Below, piece after piece: positions 8,266 to 16,145 of a DNA stretch of 39,147 nt (its first letter is position 1; every line of letters starts with the position of its first letter). Source of the DNA: CAZWKX01 sp964633975 (GTDB taxonomy: Bacteria > Actinomycetota > Acidimicrobiia > Spongiisociales > UBA11373). The stretch lies in the NCBI GenBank assembly GCA_964633975.1, contig CAZWKX010000020.1:1-39147 (forward strand). The letters are read 5' to 3'. The position numbers and the translations under genes are program-made. The notes beneath the pieces were generated by a model that saw nothing but the letters and a program-made list of their open reading frames with translations, was not told where the DNA came from and searched no databases.

Positions 8266-9057
8266 CTAGGGGTCGTTGGCAACCGACTGCTCTGAGCGAG
8301 TCAGCCAGAGGCCGCTGTGGTTGATTTCCTCGACCGTGACCACGATGGGGGACAACTTCTCGAGCTCGAGCGTCTCATACACGGCGTTCACCTCTCGGAG
8401 CACCTCCGCCTCGGCGATCAGCTCCTCGAGCGTTCCTTGGTCGGCTTCGTCGAGAGCCACGTAGTAGAGGACCGAGACGATGTCGTTCTGCTGATACATC
8501 GCGGTGAGATTGACCAGCCGTTCCGTGTCGCGCTGCTCCGTGACCTGGAAGGCGACGCCGTTGCCGGGAAGCGCGATGTCGATCATCGTCACCGCGTAGT
8601 CGATCGTCACCTCGTCGTCTTCGTAGGTCCAGCTATCACAGGTGGTGAGCGCCTGGCGGTGGATGTCGATGAAGGCGGCGGCCTCGGTGGCGTCGGCAAA
8701 GCGGTCGCGGGAATGTCGGGCGATGGGGAAGGACTCGGCGGTCAGGGGAGAGGGCTCCCCGCTGAAGAACATTCGGCCGGCGTGGGCCAGCGAACGCGGC
8801 ACGTCGTTGGGAATGGGGACGCCGCATACCGGTTGCATCAAGTTGACCGGGACGCCGTCATCGGGCTGTACGGTCCACGGACCGCCCGACGCCGGCGCGC
8901 TGATGAGACCGGTGGTGAGCGAATCGGCCTCCGACGTGGTAGGCGGGTGCAGTGGGATGGTTGTTCGGTCGGACTGCAGCGTTCCTGTGCCGGAACATGA
9001 GGCAAGCACGAGCGCCATCAGCGTGGAGACGCCGGTCCACCGCAGGCTCGAGGTCAT
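8266..9057 (-). CDS. Secreted lipoprotein, possibly PknH-like extracellular sensor domain
   Basis: ATG 9057 gives a 263-aa protein beginning MTSSLRWTGVSTLMALVLAS followed by CSG, a standard lipobox (LASC). Longer upstream starts have no signal peptide and overlap the neighbour. The mature part has a conserved-looking Cys pair region (QPVCGVPIP and TTCDSWTYED), FIDIHRQALTTC, then DIALPGNGVAFQVTEQRD and a strand VSVLYYVALDEADQG. The arrangement (CxxW after a helix, then alternating strands) resembles the PknH_C/LppH-type sensor fold of actinobacterial lipoproteins, but this is a pattern-based guess. A TACACT box lies 8 nt upstream with no Shine-Dalgarno, so the mRNA may be leaderless. Confidence 0.75.
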   Translation of the reverse strand: MTSSLRWTGVSTLMALVLASCSGTGTLQSDRTTIPLHPPTTSEADSLTTGLISAPASGGPWTVQPDDGVPVNLMQPVCGVPIPNDVPRSLAHAGRMFFSGEPSPLTAESFPIARHSRDRFADATEAAAFIDIHRQALTTCDSWTYEDDEVTIDYAVTMIDIALPGNGVAFQVTEQRDTERLVNLTAMYQQNDIVSVLYYVALDEADQGTLEELIAEAEVLREVNAVYETLELEKLSPIVVTVEEINHSGLWLTRSEQSVANDP

Positions 9058-9065
9058 GACGCGCA

Positions 9066-9071
9066 AGTGTA
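9066..9071 (-). promoter_or_regulatory. Candidate -10 box TACACT, 8 nt before ATG 9057
   Basis: On the minus strand TACACT (TANNNT) sits 8 nt from the start codon. No ribosome-binding sequence lies between, consistent with a leaderless transcript. Confidence 0.4.
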
Positions 9072-9142
9072 CGCGCGCCGCTGCGGGCCGGTGCATACGG
9101 ATCGCTCGATGTCCCGGCGCTCCGGTATGGACCGGCCGATGC

Positions 9143-9868
9143 CTAATCGCCGCCAGCGCAGACGTAGCCGGTGCCGGATCCGGCGTGGAGCGTCTCGGTG
9201 GCGAGGTCGGCGGCGATGACACCGTAGATGTCCGAATACGCCGGGTGGTCCATGATGCCGACTGCCTGCTGGCCGCCAAAGTCGCCCTCGTAGCAGTCCG
9301 TAATGGTGAGGGCGACGCCGGGCTCGGAGAACGTGTACTCCTCTGCGTCGACCACACGCCACAAGGTGTCGTCGCCCTCCGAGCCGACGTTCTTGCTCAG
9401 CAACACGATGAACTCGAGTGGAACGCCTGGAGCGGCGCCGGGAACGAACTCCTCAGTTCCAACAACCTCGAGGGCGTAGGAGCAGAGCGGGTCTCCCAGG
9501 CATGTCGCCACCCTGGAATAGAGCCCTGGGGGCGGATCGCCGGCGTACTCGACGCCGATCCACTGCTCCGGTCCGGGGAGCGCAGCCGTCGTGGAGGGAG
9601 GTTCGGTTGGGACCGGGGCTTCGGTGGTGACGGCGGCTTCCGGCGTGGTGGTCGCCGCAGTGGTGTCAACCGTCTCGGTCGTCGTGGTCACGACAGTCGT
9701 GGTGGCCGGCGTGTCGTCGCCGCCGGCGACCAGGATGATGATCACTCCAATGAGGCCGCCGAGGATGAGGCCGGCGGCGAGGAAGGTGAGCGGATGGCGG
9801 TACCAGGGCGGGGCCGGCGGAGCGGCGGATTCGGGTGCGGGTGGCTCTGGCGGCGGTTGAATGGTCAC
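9143..9868 (-). CDS. Single-pass membrane-anchored protein with Pro- and Thr-rich segments
   Basis: A 241-aa protein. It has a Pro-rich cytoplasmic start (PPPEPPAPESAAPPAPPWYR), one transmembrane helix at about residues 28-48 (LTFLAAGLILGGLIGVIIIL), a long Thr/Val/Glu-rich linker (about 52-95) and an extracytoplasmic domain of about 145 residues. That domain contains four or five Cys (ATCLGDPLCSYALEVVG, ITDCYEGDFGG, GTGYVCAGGD), probably forming disulfides. GTG 9868 follows AAGGA at about 11 nt. It is upstream of the lipoprotein at 8266 on the same strand, 85 bp apart. No family is recognised. Confidence 0.8.
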   Translation of the reverse strand: MTIQPPPEPPAPESAAPPAPPWYRHPLTFLAAGLILGGLIGVIIILVAGGDDTPATTTVVTTTTETVDTTAATTTPEAAVTTEAPVPTEPPSTTAALPGPEQWIGVEYAGDPPPGLYSRVATCLGDPLCSYALEVVGTEEFVPGAAPGVPLEFIVLLSKNVGSEGDDTLWRVVDAEEYTFSEPGVALTITDCYEGDFGGQQAVGIMDHPAYSDIYGVIAADLATETLHAGSGTGYVCAGGD

Positions 9869-10034
9869 GGTGTCTCGTTTCCTTGTGAGGGCGATGTCAG
9901 GCTCTCGATGGCCGTCCCCCTGTTCCGGCAGGAGTGTATGCGCCGCAACCTAATCGCGCCGTGCCGGGAAGGCGTTGGGCCTGCACGGCGCCATGGTCGG
10001 TGATCCGGATCGGCGGCGGCGCTCATGGAGGAAC

Positions 10035-10061
10035 CGATGGCGCCGCGGAACGGCGCCATCG
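10035..10061. terminator. 11-bp perfect stem, 5-nt loop
   Basis: CGATGGCGCCG (10035-10045) pairs with CGGCGCCATCG (10051-10061) around CGGAA. It lies 24 nt beyond the stop of the 37-aa gene on the minus strand, as expected for a terminator, though no T-run is present. Confidence 0.55.
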
Positions 10062-10085
10062 TGTTCGTTGAACTTCTTGGTGCCT

Positions 10086-10199
10086 CTAGCTCTCGCCTGC
10101 CGGTTCGGCTTTTTCGCCCTCGGCCTTCTTCGATTTCTTGAAGAAGGCGACGAAGGCCGCGAGCACCGCGGCGATGCCTAGCCACTTCTTTTTGACCAT
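10086..10199 (-). CDS. 37-aa basic single-span miniprotein (DLW-39-like architecture)
   Basis: ATG 10199 gives MVKKKWLGIAAVLAAFVAFF followed by KKSKKAEGEKAEPAGES and a stop at 10086. It has a Lys-rich start, one hydrophobic helix (about residues 6-20) and a strongly charged Lys/Glu tail. This layout recalls the short DLW-39 type proteins of actinobacteria, but the DLW signature is not present, so no family name is given. The ribosome site (GGGAG) is about 12 nt upstream, a bit far. The gene sits 57 bp from the end of neighbour purU (stop at 10256) and is followed by a clear hairpin. Confidence 0.6.
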   Translation of the reverse strand: MVKKKWLGIAAVLAAFVAFFKKSKKAEGEKAEPAGES

Positions 10200-10255
10200 G
10201 GCTTGGTCCACTCCCTCTGGGATCGTCATTCGAGTGTACTCGGCGCCCCCGAGGG

Positions 10256-11116
10256 CTAGTCGAATACGACCGTCTTGTTGCGGTAGACGAGGATGCGGTC
10301 ATCGAGGTGGAGCCGAACCGCCCGTGCCAGCACGATCTTTTCGAGATCGCGGCCCTTCTGGGCTAGATCCTTGACCGTGTCGCGGTGGCTCACCCGGATG
10401 ACGTCCTGGTCGATGATCGGCCCTGCGTCGATTTCGACGCTCACGTAGTGGGCAGTGGCGCCGATCACTTTCACGCCGCGCTCATATGCCTGGTGGTAGG
10501 GCCGGGCTCCGGCGAAGGCGGGAAGGAACGAGTGATGGATGTTGATGATCTTGTGGGGGAAACGGTCGACCACCTCAGCGCCGAGCACCTGCATGTATCG
10601 AGCCAGGATGATCAGGTCCACCTCTCGATCATCGAGAAGCCTCATGAGCTGCTTCTCCTGCTCGGACTTGGTTTCTTCGGTCACCGGCAGGTAGTGGTAT
10701 TCAGCCCCAAAGTGCTTGGCGACGTCCGCATGGTCCGAGTGGTTGCTGACGACGGCGGCTATGCCCATGTGCAATTCGCCCATGGTCCAGCGGGCGAGCA
10801 GATCGATGAGGCAGTGAGGCTCGCGTGACACGAGGATGGCGGCCCGGCGCGGCTCGGAGGAGAAGCGGAGCTGCCAGCGCATGCCGAACTTGTCGGCCAG
10901 CGGGCTGAATGCCGAGTCGATCTCTTCCGGGCCCAGGTCCATGCCTTCCAGCTCGAACTCGACTCGCTGCAAGAAGAGGCCTTCTTCCTGGTCGGTGTGC
11001 TGATCGGCGTGGATGATGTTGGCGCTGTGGCGAAAGAGGAAATCGCTGACGCCGGCGACGAGCCCCTTCCGGTCGGGGCAGGACAGCAGCAGCGTCGCCG
11101 TAGGTGTTCGCTCCAT
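10256..11116 (-). CDS. purU: Formyltetrahydrofolate deformylase
   Basis: A 286-aa enzyme that hydrolyses 10-formyl-THF to formate and THF in the cytosol, supplying formate for purine synthesis and balancing one-carbon pools. The N-terminal ACT domain (about 1-85) contains LLLSCPDRKGLVAGVSDFLF and ends near QLRF. The hydrolase domain has VSREPHCLIDLLARW, VVSNHSDHADVAKHFG, IILARYMQVLGAEVV, the catalytic block INIHHSFLPAFAGARPY, and VSVEIDAGPIIDQD. Asn, His and Asp catalytic residues of the formyl-transferase fold are all present. Length is normal. The start has a TACCCT box 6 nt upstream and no Shine-Dalgarno, so it may be leaderless. Confidence 0.96.
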   Translation of the reverse strand: MERTPTATLLLSCPDRKGLVAGVSDFLFRHSANIIHADQHTDQEEGLFLQRVEFELEGMDLGPEEIDSAFSPLADKFGMRWQLRFSSEPRRAAILVSREPHCLIDLLARWTMGELHMGIAAVVSNHSDHADVAKHFGAEYHYLPVTEETKSEQEKQLMRLLDDREVDLIILARYMQVLGAEVVDRFPHKIINIHHSFLPAFAGARPYHQAYERGVKVIGATAHYVSVEIDAGPIIDQDVIRVSHRDTVKDLAQKGRDLEKIVLARAVRLHLDDRILVYRNKTVVFD

Positions 11117-11122
11117 GGCCGC

Positions 11123-11128
11123 AGGGTA
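11123..11128 (-). promoter_or_regulatory. Candidate -10 box TACCCT, 6 nt before purU
   Basis: TACCCT on the minus strand fits TANNNT and ends 6 nt before the purU ATG. The -35 region is only a partial match (TGTAGA at 17 nt). Confidence 0.4.
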
Positions 11129-11291
11129 GTGGGCTCTTGATGGGGTCTACATTCGATCATGTCCACGGGGAAGTGCAATGAGCCGCGTCGGCAGGCATCT
11201 GCTTATGCGGGTCCGTTCTGCTGTCCGGCCCGCTGTATTGTCCGCGATCCTGAGCGGCGCCACCTAGCGTCTCGACATAGCTAGAACAGGA

Positions 11292-12725
11292 ATGACCTTG
11301 GTGAAGATCGTGCGTACCCATATCGGGCTTTGCTGCCTGCTTGGGATTCTGCTGATCACGGGTGCCTGCGGCGGAGCGCCGACGAGCGGTGATTCTGTCA
11401 GCACCTCGACGGCCCCGGCATCGTCGACGTCGGTGGCGCCGTCGACGTCGGTGGCGCCGTCGACCACGAGCGCTCCGGTCGGGCTGGCCCTCTACGACGC
11501 CGGTTCCCGGCGGGAGCTCGGCGCCCTGGTCATCGACGGGGTGTCGCTCGATGCGGCCTTCGGCGCTGTCGGCTACCAACTCCCTGCCGGCAGTGAGGTG
11601 TACCTGGTGGAGGTCGTGCCCGGCGTCGAGCAGCCGGCCTATATGCTCTATGAGGCCGGCCAGGGCGCTTTCTCCACGGACTTCTATCCGGCGTCGACGG
11701 TGAAGCTGCTCACCGCGGTGGGGACACTCGAGTACCTGGGTGATCTCGGGTTCACCGGGGCGGCGGAGGTGCGGTTCGACGACGGGTTCGGGGCGACGGT
11801 GGCTTCGCTGTACAGGAACGCCATTGTGGTGAGCTCGAACGAGGCCTACGACCGTCTCGTCCAGATCGCCGGCCTGAGCTATCTCAACGAGGTCTTCCTG
11901 GCCGACTACGGCCTCGATGCGTTTGCCTTTCGCTACTCGATGTCGATGCTGGACTTGGAGCATCCGCCCGGCTACGTGCTCATCGAGCGCATCGCCGACG
12001 GGTCTTCCGGTGGCGAGTTCCGTGTTGTGGAGGTGGAGGGAAGCCCGGTCACCGGCCCGACTACGACCACGACGGTCCCGTCCTTCGAGGATAGGAACGA
12101 CACCGATCTCTTCGACCTCGTCGAAGGGCTGCGTCGAGTCATGCTGGCCGACGAGATCCCGGCCGGCGAGCGCTTCGACATCTCCGACACCGATCTCGAG
12201 AGTCTGCAGCAGAGCCTCGCTGCCGCCTACCCGAGCTTTTTCGAGGCCGGCATCCGACAGACGCTGGGGGCTGACGTGGCCATCTGGCACAAGGCCGGGT
12301 GGATGCCGGGTGCCGAGTGCCTCGACCACGCTTATGTGGAGGACCCCAGCAGCGGGCGCCGTTTCTTCCTGGCCGCCACGATGCCGTACGAGGTCGATTG
12401 TGGAGGACTGGCGACCCTGGCCGCGGAGGTCTTCGGGGCGTTGGGCCGGCTTGAGCCCGGAGTGCCGCTTCAGGCCGACGCCGGTGACGAGTTGGGGCTG
12501 ACTCTCCGGACGGACGGCGCCAAGCTGCTGATTGATCTCGGTACTACCGCCGATTCAGGCCGCTTCTATGTCGATGGGGCGCCGGCTCTCGAGGCATCCG
12601 GTGACGGCGCCCTCGACGAGGTGAAGGTCGGTCTGCCGGAGCCGGGTTATCACGTGCTGTTTGTCGTTCTGTACTCGGGTGGCCGACCGGTCTCCTATCG
12701 ATCGGTCGGCTTCACCGTGCCGTAG
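11292..12725 (+). CDS. Lipoprotein with class A beta-lactamase/PBP-like serine hydrolase domain
   Basis: A 477-aa protein. The signal peptide ends in LLITGACGG (lipobox). A Ser/Thr/Pro linker with the repeat TSVAPS (18-bp DNA repeats at about 11424-11465) precedes the catalytic domain. The domain shows SxxK as S135-T-V-K138 (in YPASTVKLL), an SxN-like motif S181-S-N183 (VVSSNEAYD) and a K-A-G in place of KTG at 334-336 (WHKAGWMPG). This is the penicilloyl serine transferase fold. The WHKAGW context recalls secreted beta-lactamase-2 type proteins. About 90 C-terminal residues form an extra, possibly beta-sandwich domain. It may hydrolyse a peptide or beta-lactam, or remodel cell wall. ATG 11292 and GTG 11301 are both possible starts; AGGA suits the latter better. 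Confidence 0.85.
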   Translation: MTLVKIVRTHIGLCCLLGILLITGACGGAPTSGDSVSTSTAPASSTSVAPSTSVAPSTTSAPVGLALYDAGSRRELGALVIDGVSLDAAFGAVGYQLPAGSEVYLVEVVPGVEQPAYMLYEAGQGAFSTDFYPASTVKLLTAVGTLEYLGDLGFTGAAEVRFDDGFGATVASLYRNAIVVSSNEAYDRLVQIAGLSYLNEVFLADYGLDAFAFRYSMSMLDLEHPPGYVLIERIADGSSGGEFRVVEVEGSPVTGPTTTTTVPSFEDRNDTDLFDLVEGLRRVMLADEIPAGERFDISDTDLESLQQSLAAAYPSFFEAGIRQTLGADVAIWHKAGWMPGAECLDHAYVEDPSSGRRFFLAATMPYEVDCGGLATLAAEVFGALGRLEPGVPLQADAGDELGLTLRTDGAKLLIDLGTTADSGRFYVDGAPALEASGDGALDEVKVGLPEPGYHVLFVVLYSGGRPVSYRSVGFTVP

Positions 12726-12745
12726 GCGACGCCGACGGCCTTTTT
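12719..12745 (+). terminator. Intrinsic terminator overlapping the hydrolase stop codon
   Basis: Stem GCCGT (12719-12723) with ACGGC (12735-12739), plus inner GGC/GCC with one mismatch, is followed by TTTTT (12741-12745). The stem includes the TAG stop. This is the only hairpin in the window with a good T-run. Confidence 0.75.
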
Positions 12746-12835
12746 CGGTAACGGCGCGGTCCCCTTGCGCCGGCGGGTAATCGGGATATCCGGCACAGTC
12801 CGGACGCAGGCCACGTTCTCGTACCGCGCGCTGGA

Positions 12836-12841
12836 TACACT
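12836..12841 (+). promoter_or_regulatory. Candidate -10 box TACACT, 6 nt before dnaG
   Basis: TACACT (TANNNT) ends 6 nt before the dnaG ATG with no Shine-Dalgarno between, so transcription would begin at or very near the start codon. The -35 is not clear. Confidence 0.45.
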
Positions 12842-12847
12842 CGCCGC

Positions 12848-14617
12848 ATGGCCTATCGGCGCGAAGACATCGAGCAGGTGCGTGCCGCCACCGACCTCGT
12901 CGAGCTGGTTGCCGAGGTGACCAAGGTGAAGAAGTCGGGCCGCTCGGTGATGGCGGTGTGTCCTTTCCACGAGGAGAAGGCACCTTCTCTGTCGGTAGAC
13001 CGGGGCCGCGGCCTCTACCACTGCTTCGGCTGCGGCCAAAGCGGCGACCTGTTCCGGTTTGTGCAAGAGACTCAGGCGGTCGACTTCAACGACGCCGTGG
13101 AGCTGCTGGCCCGGCGCGCCGGCATCACCCTGCACCGCGAGCCGGGTGCCGCCCGCCGACGCGACCGGCGCGAAGTGCTCATCGGCGTGGTCGAGAAGAC
13201 GGTCGGCTTCTACAACGACCGCTTGCGCCGGGCTCCGGATGCAGCCGGAGCCCGCAAGTACCTGCGCACCCGGGGCTACGACGCCGACACCGTTGCCCGG
13301 TACCGGCTCGGCTTCTCGCCGAACGCAGGCGACGTGCTGGTTCGCCACCTGCGTGAGGAGCAGGTGGGGGAGGACGTCATGGTGGCCGCCGGAGTAGCGG
13401 CGCGGGGCCGCTCGGGTCGCCTCTTCGACCGATTCCGCGGCCGTGTGATGTTCCCAATCTTCGACCTTCGGGGTGACGCCGTCGGTTTTGGAGCCCGGAT
13501 GCTCCAGGGGGAAGGGCCCAAGTACCTGAACTCGCCGGAGACGGCGGTCTACCAGAAGTCGCGGCTGCTGTATGGGCTGAACTGGGCCAAGGCTCCCATC
13601 GTGCGTCAGAACACTGCCGTCGTCGTTGAGGGCTACACCGACGTGATCGCTCTGGCCCGTGCTGGCCTGGAGACGGCGGTGGCCACCTGCGGCACCGCGC
13701 TCGGCGAGGGCCATCTCGACCTGCTGCGGCGCTTCACCGAGCGGGTCGTGCTCATGTTCGATGCCGATCAGGCCGGGGTGGATGCCAGCTTGCGGGGCTT
13801 CGAGCGCAGCATGCGCGGCGACCTGGATCTGCGGGTGGCCCTGCTGCCGCCGGGCCGCGACCCGGCCGATGTCGTAGCCGGCGGAGAGACCGCGGCGCTC
13901 AAACGAGCCGTCGAGAAGTCCGAGCCGCTGCTGCAGTTCCGCATCGAGCAGGAGTTGAAGCGTTTCAACTATCTGGGGGAGAGGGAAGCGGCTGCTCGAG
14001 CGCTCAACGCCGTGGCGCCGCTGGTCGCCATGCACCCCGACGGTGTGGTGCGTCGCGAGTACGAGGAGGATCTGGCCAACAAGCTGATCGCCGCCGACGT
14101 GCAGATGGTGCACGACGCGGTGGAGCGGGCCCGGCGGGGTCGGGCGGCGCCACAGGAGAGCCGCGTCGAACCTGCCGAGGAGCTTTCGGGTCTGGACAAG
14201 GCCGAGCGCGAGCTGCTGCGGCTGATGCTGGCCAACGACCCCGGCCTGGGCGGCGTGGCTATCGACGAAGGGCTCTTCGGCCGGCCCGAGCACGTGACGG
14301 CCTACCGTCTGCTCGCTCCGGTCATCGAGGCTCTCGATCCGGGGGAGCCGCCCGACCTGGGCTCGCTGCTGGGCAACGAGGAGGAGTCGGTGACCGAGAT
14401 GCTGTCCTCACTCGCCCTCGCCGACCGACCCCTTGCCGAGGATCCGCAGGCATTGGTGAACAGGATCAAGCTTGGTGTGCTGGACAAGAAGATCGAGGAA
14501 GTCCGTCGTGAAGCCGATGAATGCGAGCGTACCGGCAATCCAGACCTGGCTTCTGCCCGCCTCAAGGAGTTGATAGCTTTGCAGAAGGAGCGGGAAGCGT
14601 TGAGGAGCTCCAGGTGA
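12848..14617 (+). CDS. dnaG: DNA primase
   Basis: A 589-aa primase that makes RNA primers at the replication fork. The CHC2 zinc finger is complete: C38, H41, C59 and C62 (AVCPFHEEK and YHCFGCGQSGD). The catalytic core has RGRVMFPIFDLRGDAVGFGA. The TOPRIM domain has E261 in VVVEGYTDVIALARAG, and D305 and D307 in MFDADQAG. The C-terminal part (from about 430) is the helicase-binding region, with GLDKAERELLRLML. Length is usual for the family. The gene begins 122 bp after the preceding terminator and overlaps the next gene by GTGA. This gives a dnaG-rpoD order as in the classical macromolecular-synthesis operon, without rpsU. Confidence 0.97.
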   Translation: MAYRREDIEQVRAATDLVELVAEVTKVKKSGRSVMAVCPFHEEKAPSLSVDRGRGLYHCFGCGQSGDLFRFVQETQAVDFNDAVELLARRAGITLHREPGAARRRDRREVLIGVVEKTVGFYNDRLRRAPDAAGARKYLRTRGYDADTVARYRLGFSPNAGDVLVRHLREEQVGEDVMVAAGVAARGRSGRLFDRFRGRVMFPIFDLRGDAVGFGARMLQGEGPKYLNSPETAVYQKSRLLYGLNWAKAPIVRQNTAVVVEGYTDVIALARAGLETAVATCGTALGEGHLDLLRRFTERVVLMFDADQAGVDASLRGFERSMRGDLDLRVALLPPGRDPADVVAGGETAALKRAVEKSEPLLQFRIEQELKRFNYLGEREAAARALNAVAPLVAMHPDGVVRREYEEDLANKLIAADVQMVHDAVERARRGRAAPQESRVEPAEELSGLDKAERELLRLMLANDPGLGGVAIDEGLFGRPEHVTAYRLLAPVIEALDPGEPPDLGSLLGNEEESVTEMLSSLALADRPLAEDPQALVNRIKLGVLDKKIEEVRREADECERTGNPDLASARLKELIALQKEREALRSSR

Positions 14618-15750
14618 AGTTGGTCACCGGGCGGGTGCTTGATGATCTCATTCGGCGTGCGCGTCAGCGCGGCTTCATCATGACCGCCGAGGTGCAGCAG
14701 GAGCTCGAGGACGCCGAGGCTCCGGCCCAGGCCTTCGACGAGGTCGTCGACGCGTTGCGTGAAGCGGAAATCGAGGTGCGGGAAGAGGCGCCGGAGGCCC
14801 TGTTCGACGTCTCCGCCTCGGCCGACGAAATCGAGGTCTCCGATCCGGTTCGTATGTACCTGCAGGAGATCGGGCGGGTACCGCTGCTCGACGCTCAGCA
14901 GGAGGTGGAGCTGTCGATGCAGATGGAGACGGGCCGGCGAGCCGCCGAGAAGCTGGCCGGCGCCGGGGATGGCCTGGGGTCGGCCGAACGGGTAATCCTC
15001 GAGCGTTCCAAGCGGGCCGGCGAGCGGGCGCAGCAACGGCTAGTCGAGGCCAACCTTCGGCTGGTGGTGTCCATCGCCAAGAAGTACGTGGGCCGAGGCA
15101 TGCCGCTGCTCGACCTGGTGCAGGAAGGGAACCTGGGCCTGATGCGGGCGGTGGAGAAGTTCGACTACCGCAAGGGCTTCAAGTTCTCGACCTACGCCTC
15201 GTGGTGGATTCGCCAGGCGGTGACCAGGGCTCTGGCCGACCAGGGCCGCACGATTCGGGTGCCGGTGCACATGGTGGAAACGATCAACAAGCTCGCCGCG
15301 GTGCAGCGCAACCTGAGTCAGGAGCTGGGGCGGGAGCCCACCATCGAGGAGATCGCCTCCGATCTGGAGCTGGCGCCGGCCAAGGTCACCGAGCTACGGC
15401 GCATTGCCCAGGACCCGCTGTCGCTGGAGACGCCGCTCGGAGAGGAGGAGGATTCGACCCTGGGCGACTTCGTCGAGGACACGGAAGTGGAGGCGCCGGT
15501 CAGGGCGGCATCGTTCAAGCTGCTTCAGGAGTACCTGGGGGTGGTGCTCGAAGAGCTGAACGAGCGGGAGCGCCAGGTGCTCATCATGCGTTTCGGGCTT
15601 GCCGACGGCAAGATCCACACCTTGGAGGAGGTGGGCAAGCACTTCAAGGTGACTCGCGAGCGCATCCGGCAGTTGGAGACGAAGGCCTTGGCCAAGCTGC
15701 GCCAGCCTTCGCGGGCGCGCAAACTCGAGGGCTATCTAGGAGACGCCTGA
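14614..15750 (+). CDS. rpoD: Primary RNA polymerase sigma factor (sigma-70)
   Basis: The start is GTG 14614, which overlaps the dnaG stop as GTGA and has GAGGAG 6 nt upstream. The longer frame from 14521 lies wholly inside dnaG. The 378-aa product has a region 1.1-like N-terminus (LVTGRVLDDLIRRARQRGFI), region 1.2 (DPVRMYLQEIGRVPLLDAQQ, about 77-105), region 2 (NLRLVVSIAKKYVGRGM, DLVQEGNLGLMRAVEKFDY, FSTYASWWIRQAVTRAL), region 3 and region 4 ending in the helix-turn-helix (TLEEVGKHFKVTRERIRQLE). All core- and promoter-contact elements are intact. This is the housekeeping sigma factor. Coupling with dnaG ties sigma supply to replication. A second sigma-70 gene is at 27738. Confidence 0.95.
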   Translation: MKLVTGRVLDDLIRRARQRGFIMTAEVQQELEDAEAPAQAFDEVVDALREAEIEVREEAPEALFDVSASADEIEVSDPVRMYLQEIGRVPLLDAQQEVELSMQMETGRRAAEKLAGAGDGLGSAERVILERSKRAGERAQQRLVEANLRLVVSIAKKYVGRGMPLLDLVQEGNLGLMRAVEKFDYRKGFKFSTYASWWIRQAVTRALADQGRTIRVPVHMVETINKLAAVQRNLSQELGREPTIEEIASDLELAPAKVTELRRIAQDPLSLETPLGEEEDSTLGDFVEDTEVEAPVRAASFKLLQEYLGVVLEELNERERQVLIMRFGLADGKIHTLEEVGKHFKVTRERIRQLETKALAKLRQPSRARKLEGYLGDA

Positions 15751-15753
15751 GAT

Positions 15754-16011
15754 CTAGTCGGAGGAGAGCTGCTCCGCCGACTCACGAACCTTGTCGGAGG
15801 CGTTGTGCAGCGTCTCGCCCACCGATCCCCGGATACGCCGGGCGGTCTGGTCGACGTAGGTCTTGCCTTTGTCGACAACCGTTTGCACCCGCTCGTTTCC
15901 GGTGAACGAGGCCCACAGTTCGGTGATCTGTTGGTAGCGCTCCCGCCCTGCCTTGGCTCCCAGCACGTAGCCGATGGCAGCGCCCGCAATGAATCCGGTC
16001 TTGAAGCTCAC
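15754..16011 (-). CDS. YtxH-like small membrane protein
   Basis: An 85-aa protein from GTG 16011. It starts MSFKTGFIAGAAIGYVLGAK, a Gly-rich hydrophobic helix followed by AGRERYQQI, the usual opening of actinobacterial YtxH domain proteins. The remaining residues form an amphipathic helix rich in Lys, Arg and Glu (ERVQTVVDKGKTYVDQTARR). It is likely membrane associated; the function is poorly known, and in Bacillus YtxH is stress-linked. The gene converges with rpoD (3 bp between stop codons) with no room for a separate terminator. GACAAT lies 6 nt before the start, another possible leaderless promoter. Confidence 0.85.
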   Translation of the reverse strand: MSFKTGFIAGAAIGYVLGAKAGRERYQQITELWASFTGNERVQTVVDKGKTYVDQTARRIRGSVGETLHNASDKVRESAEQLSSD

Positions 16012-16017
16012 GCACCT

Positions 16018-16023
16018 ATTGTC
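16018..16023 (-). promoter_or_regulatory. Candidate -10 box GACAAT, 6 nt before GTG 16011
   Basis: GACAAT on the minus strand is a near match to TATAAT and ends 6 nt before the YtxH-like start. No Shine-Dalgarno is present. Confidence 0.35.
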
Positions 16024-16063
16024 CCACGAGGGCGGTGGTACCCTTCCGGGGCCTTCGACCCTT

Positions 16064-16139
16064 TCCGGGGTAGCTCAATCGGCAGAGCAGCGGACTGTTA
16101 ATCCGTTGGTTGGGAGTTCGAGTCTCCCCCCCGGAGCCA
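16064..16139 (+). tRNA. tRNA-Asn(GTT)
   Basis: The cloverleaf is complete. The acceptor TCCGGGG (16064-16070) pairs with CCCCGGA (16129-16135). The D-arm contains AGCTCAATCGGCAGAGC, the anticodon loop reads CTGTTAA (GTT), and the T-arm GGGAG-TTCGAGT-CTCCC is at 16112-16128. G16136 is the discriminator and CCA (16137-16139) is encoded. It lies between the YtxH gene and the sugar ABC operon. Confidence 0.96.
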
Positions 16140-16145
16140 AACTGC

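Noticed and set aside
8642..10003. 453-codon plus-strand ORF across two lipoprotein genes
   Set aside because: Covers the Thr-rich linker and two minus-strand genes with signal peptides; composition is not protein-like.
11420..11465. Short direct repeats considered as CRISPR or mobile element
   Set aside because: They encode the TSVAPS linker of a secreted protein and have no spacer structure; no array exists in this window.
11157..12329. 390-codon minus-strand ORF opposite the serine hydrolase gene
   Set aside because: Shadow ORF caused by high GC; the plus strand shows signal peptide and SxxK/SxN motifs.
12695..14293. 532-codon minus-strand ORF across dnaG
   Set aside because: The forward strand encodes a complete DnaG with zinc finger and TOPRIM. 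The antisense frame has no protein-like pattern.
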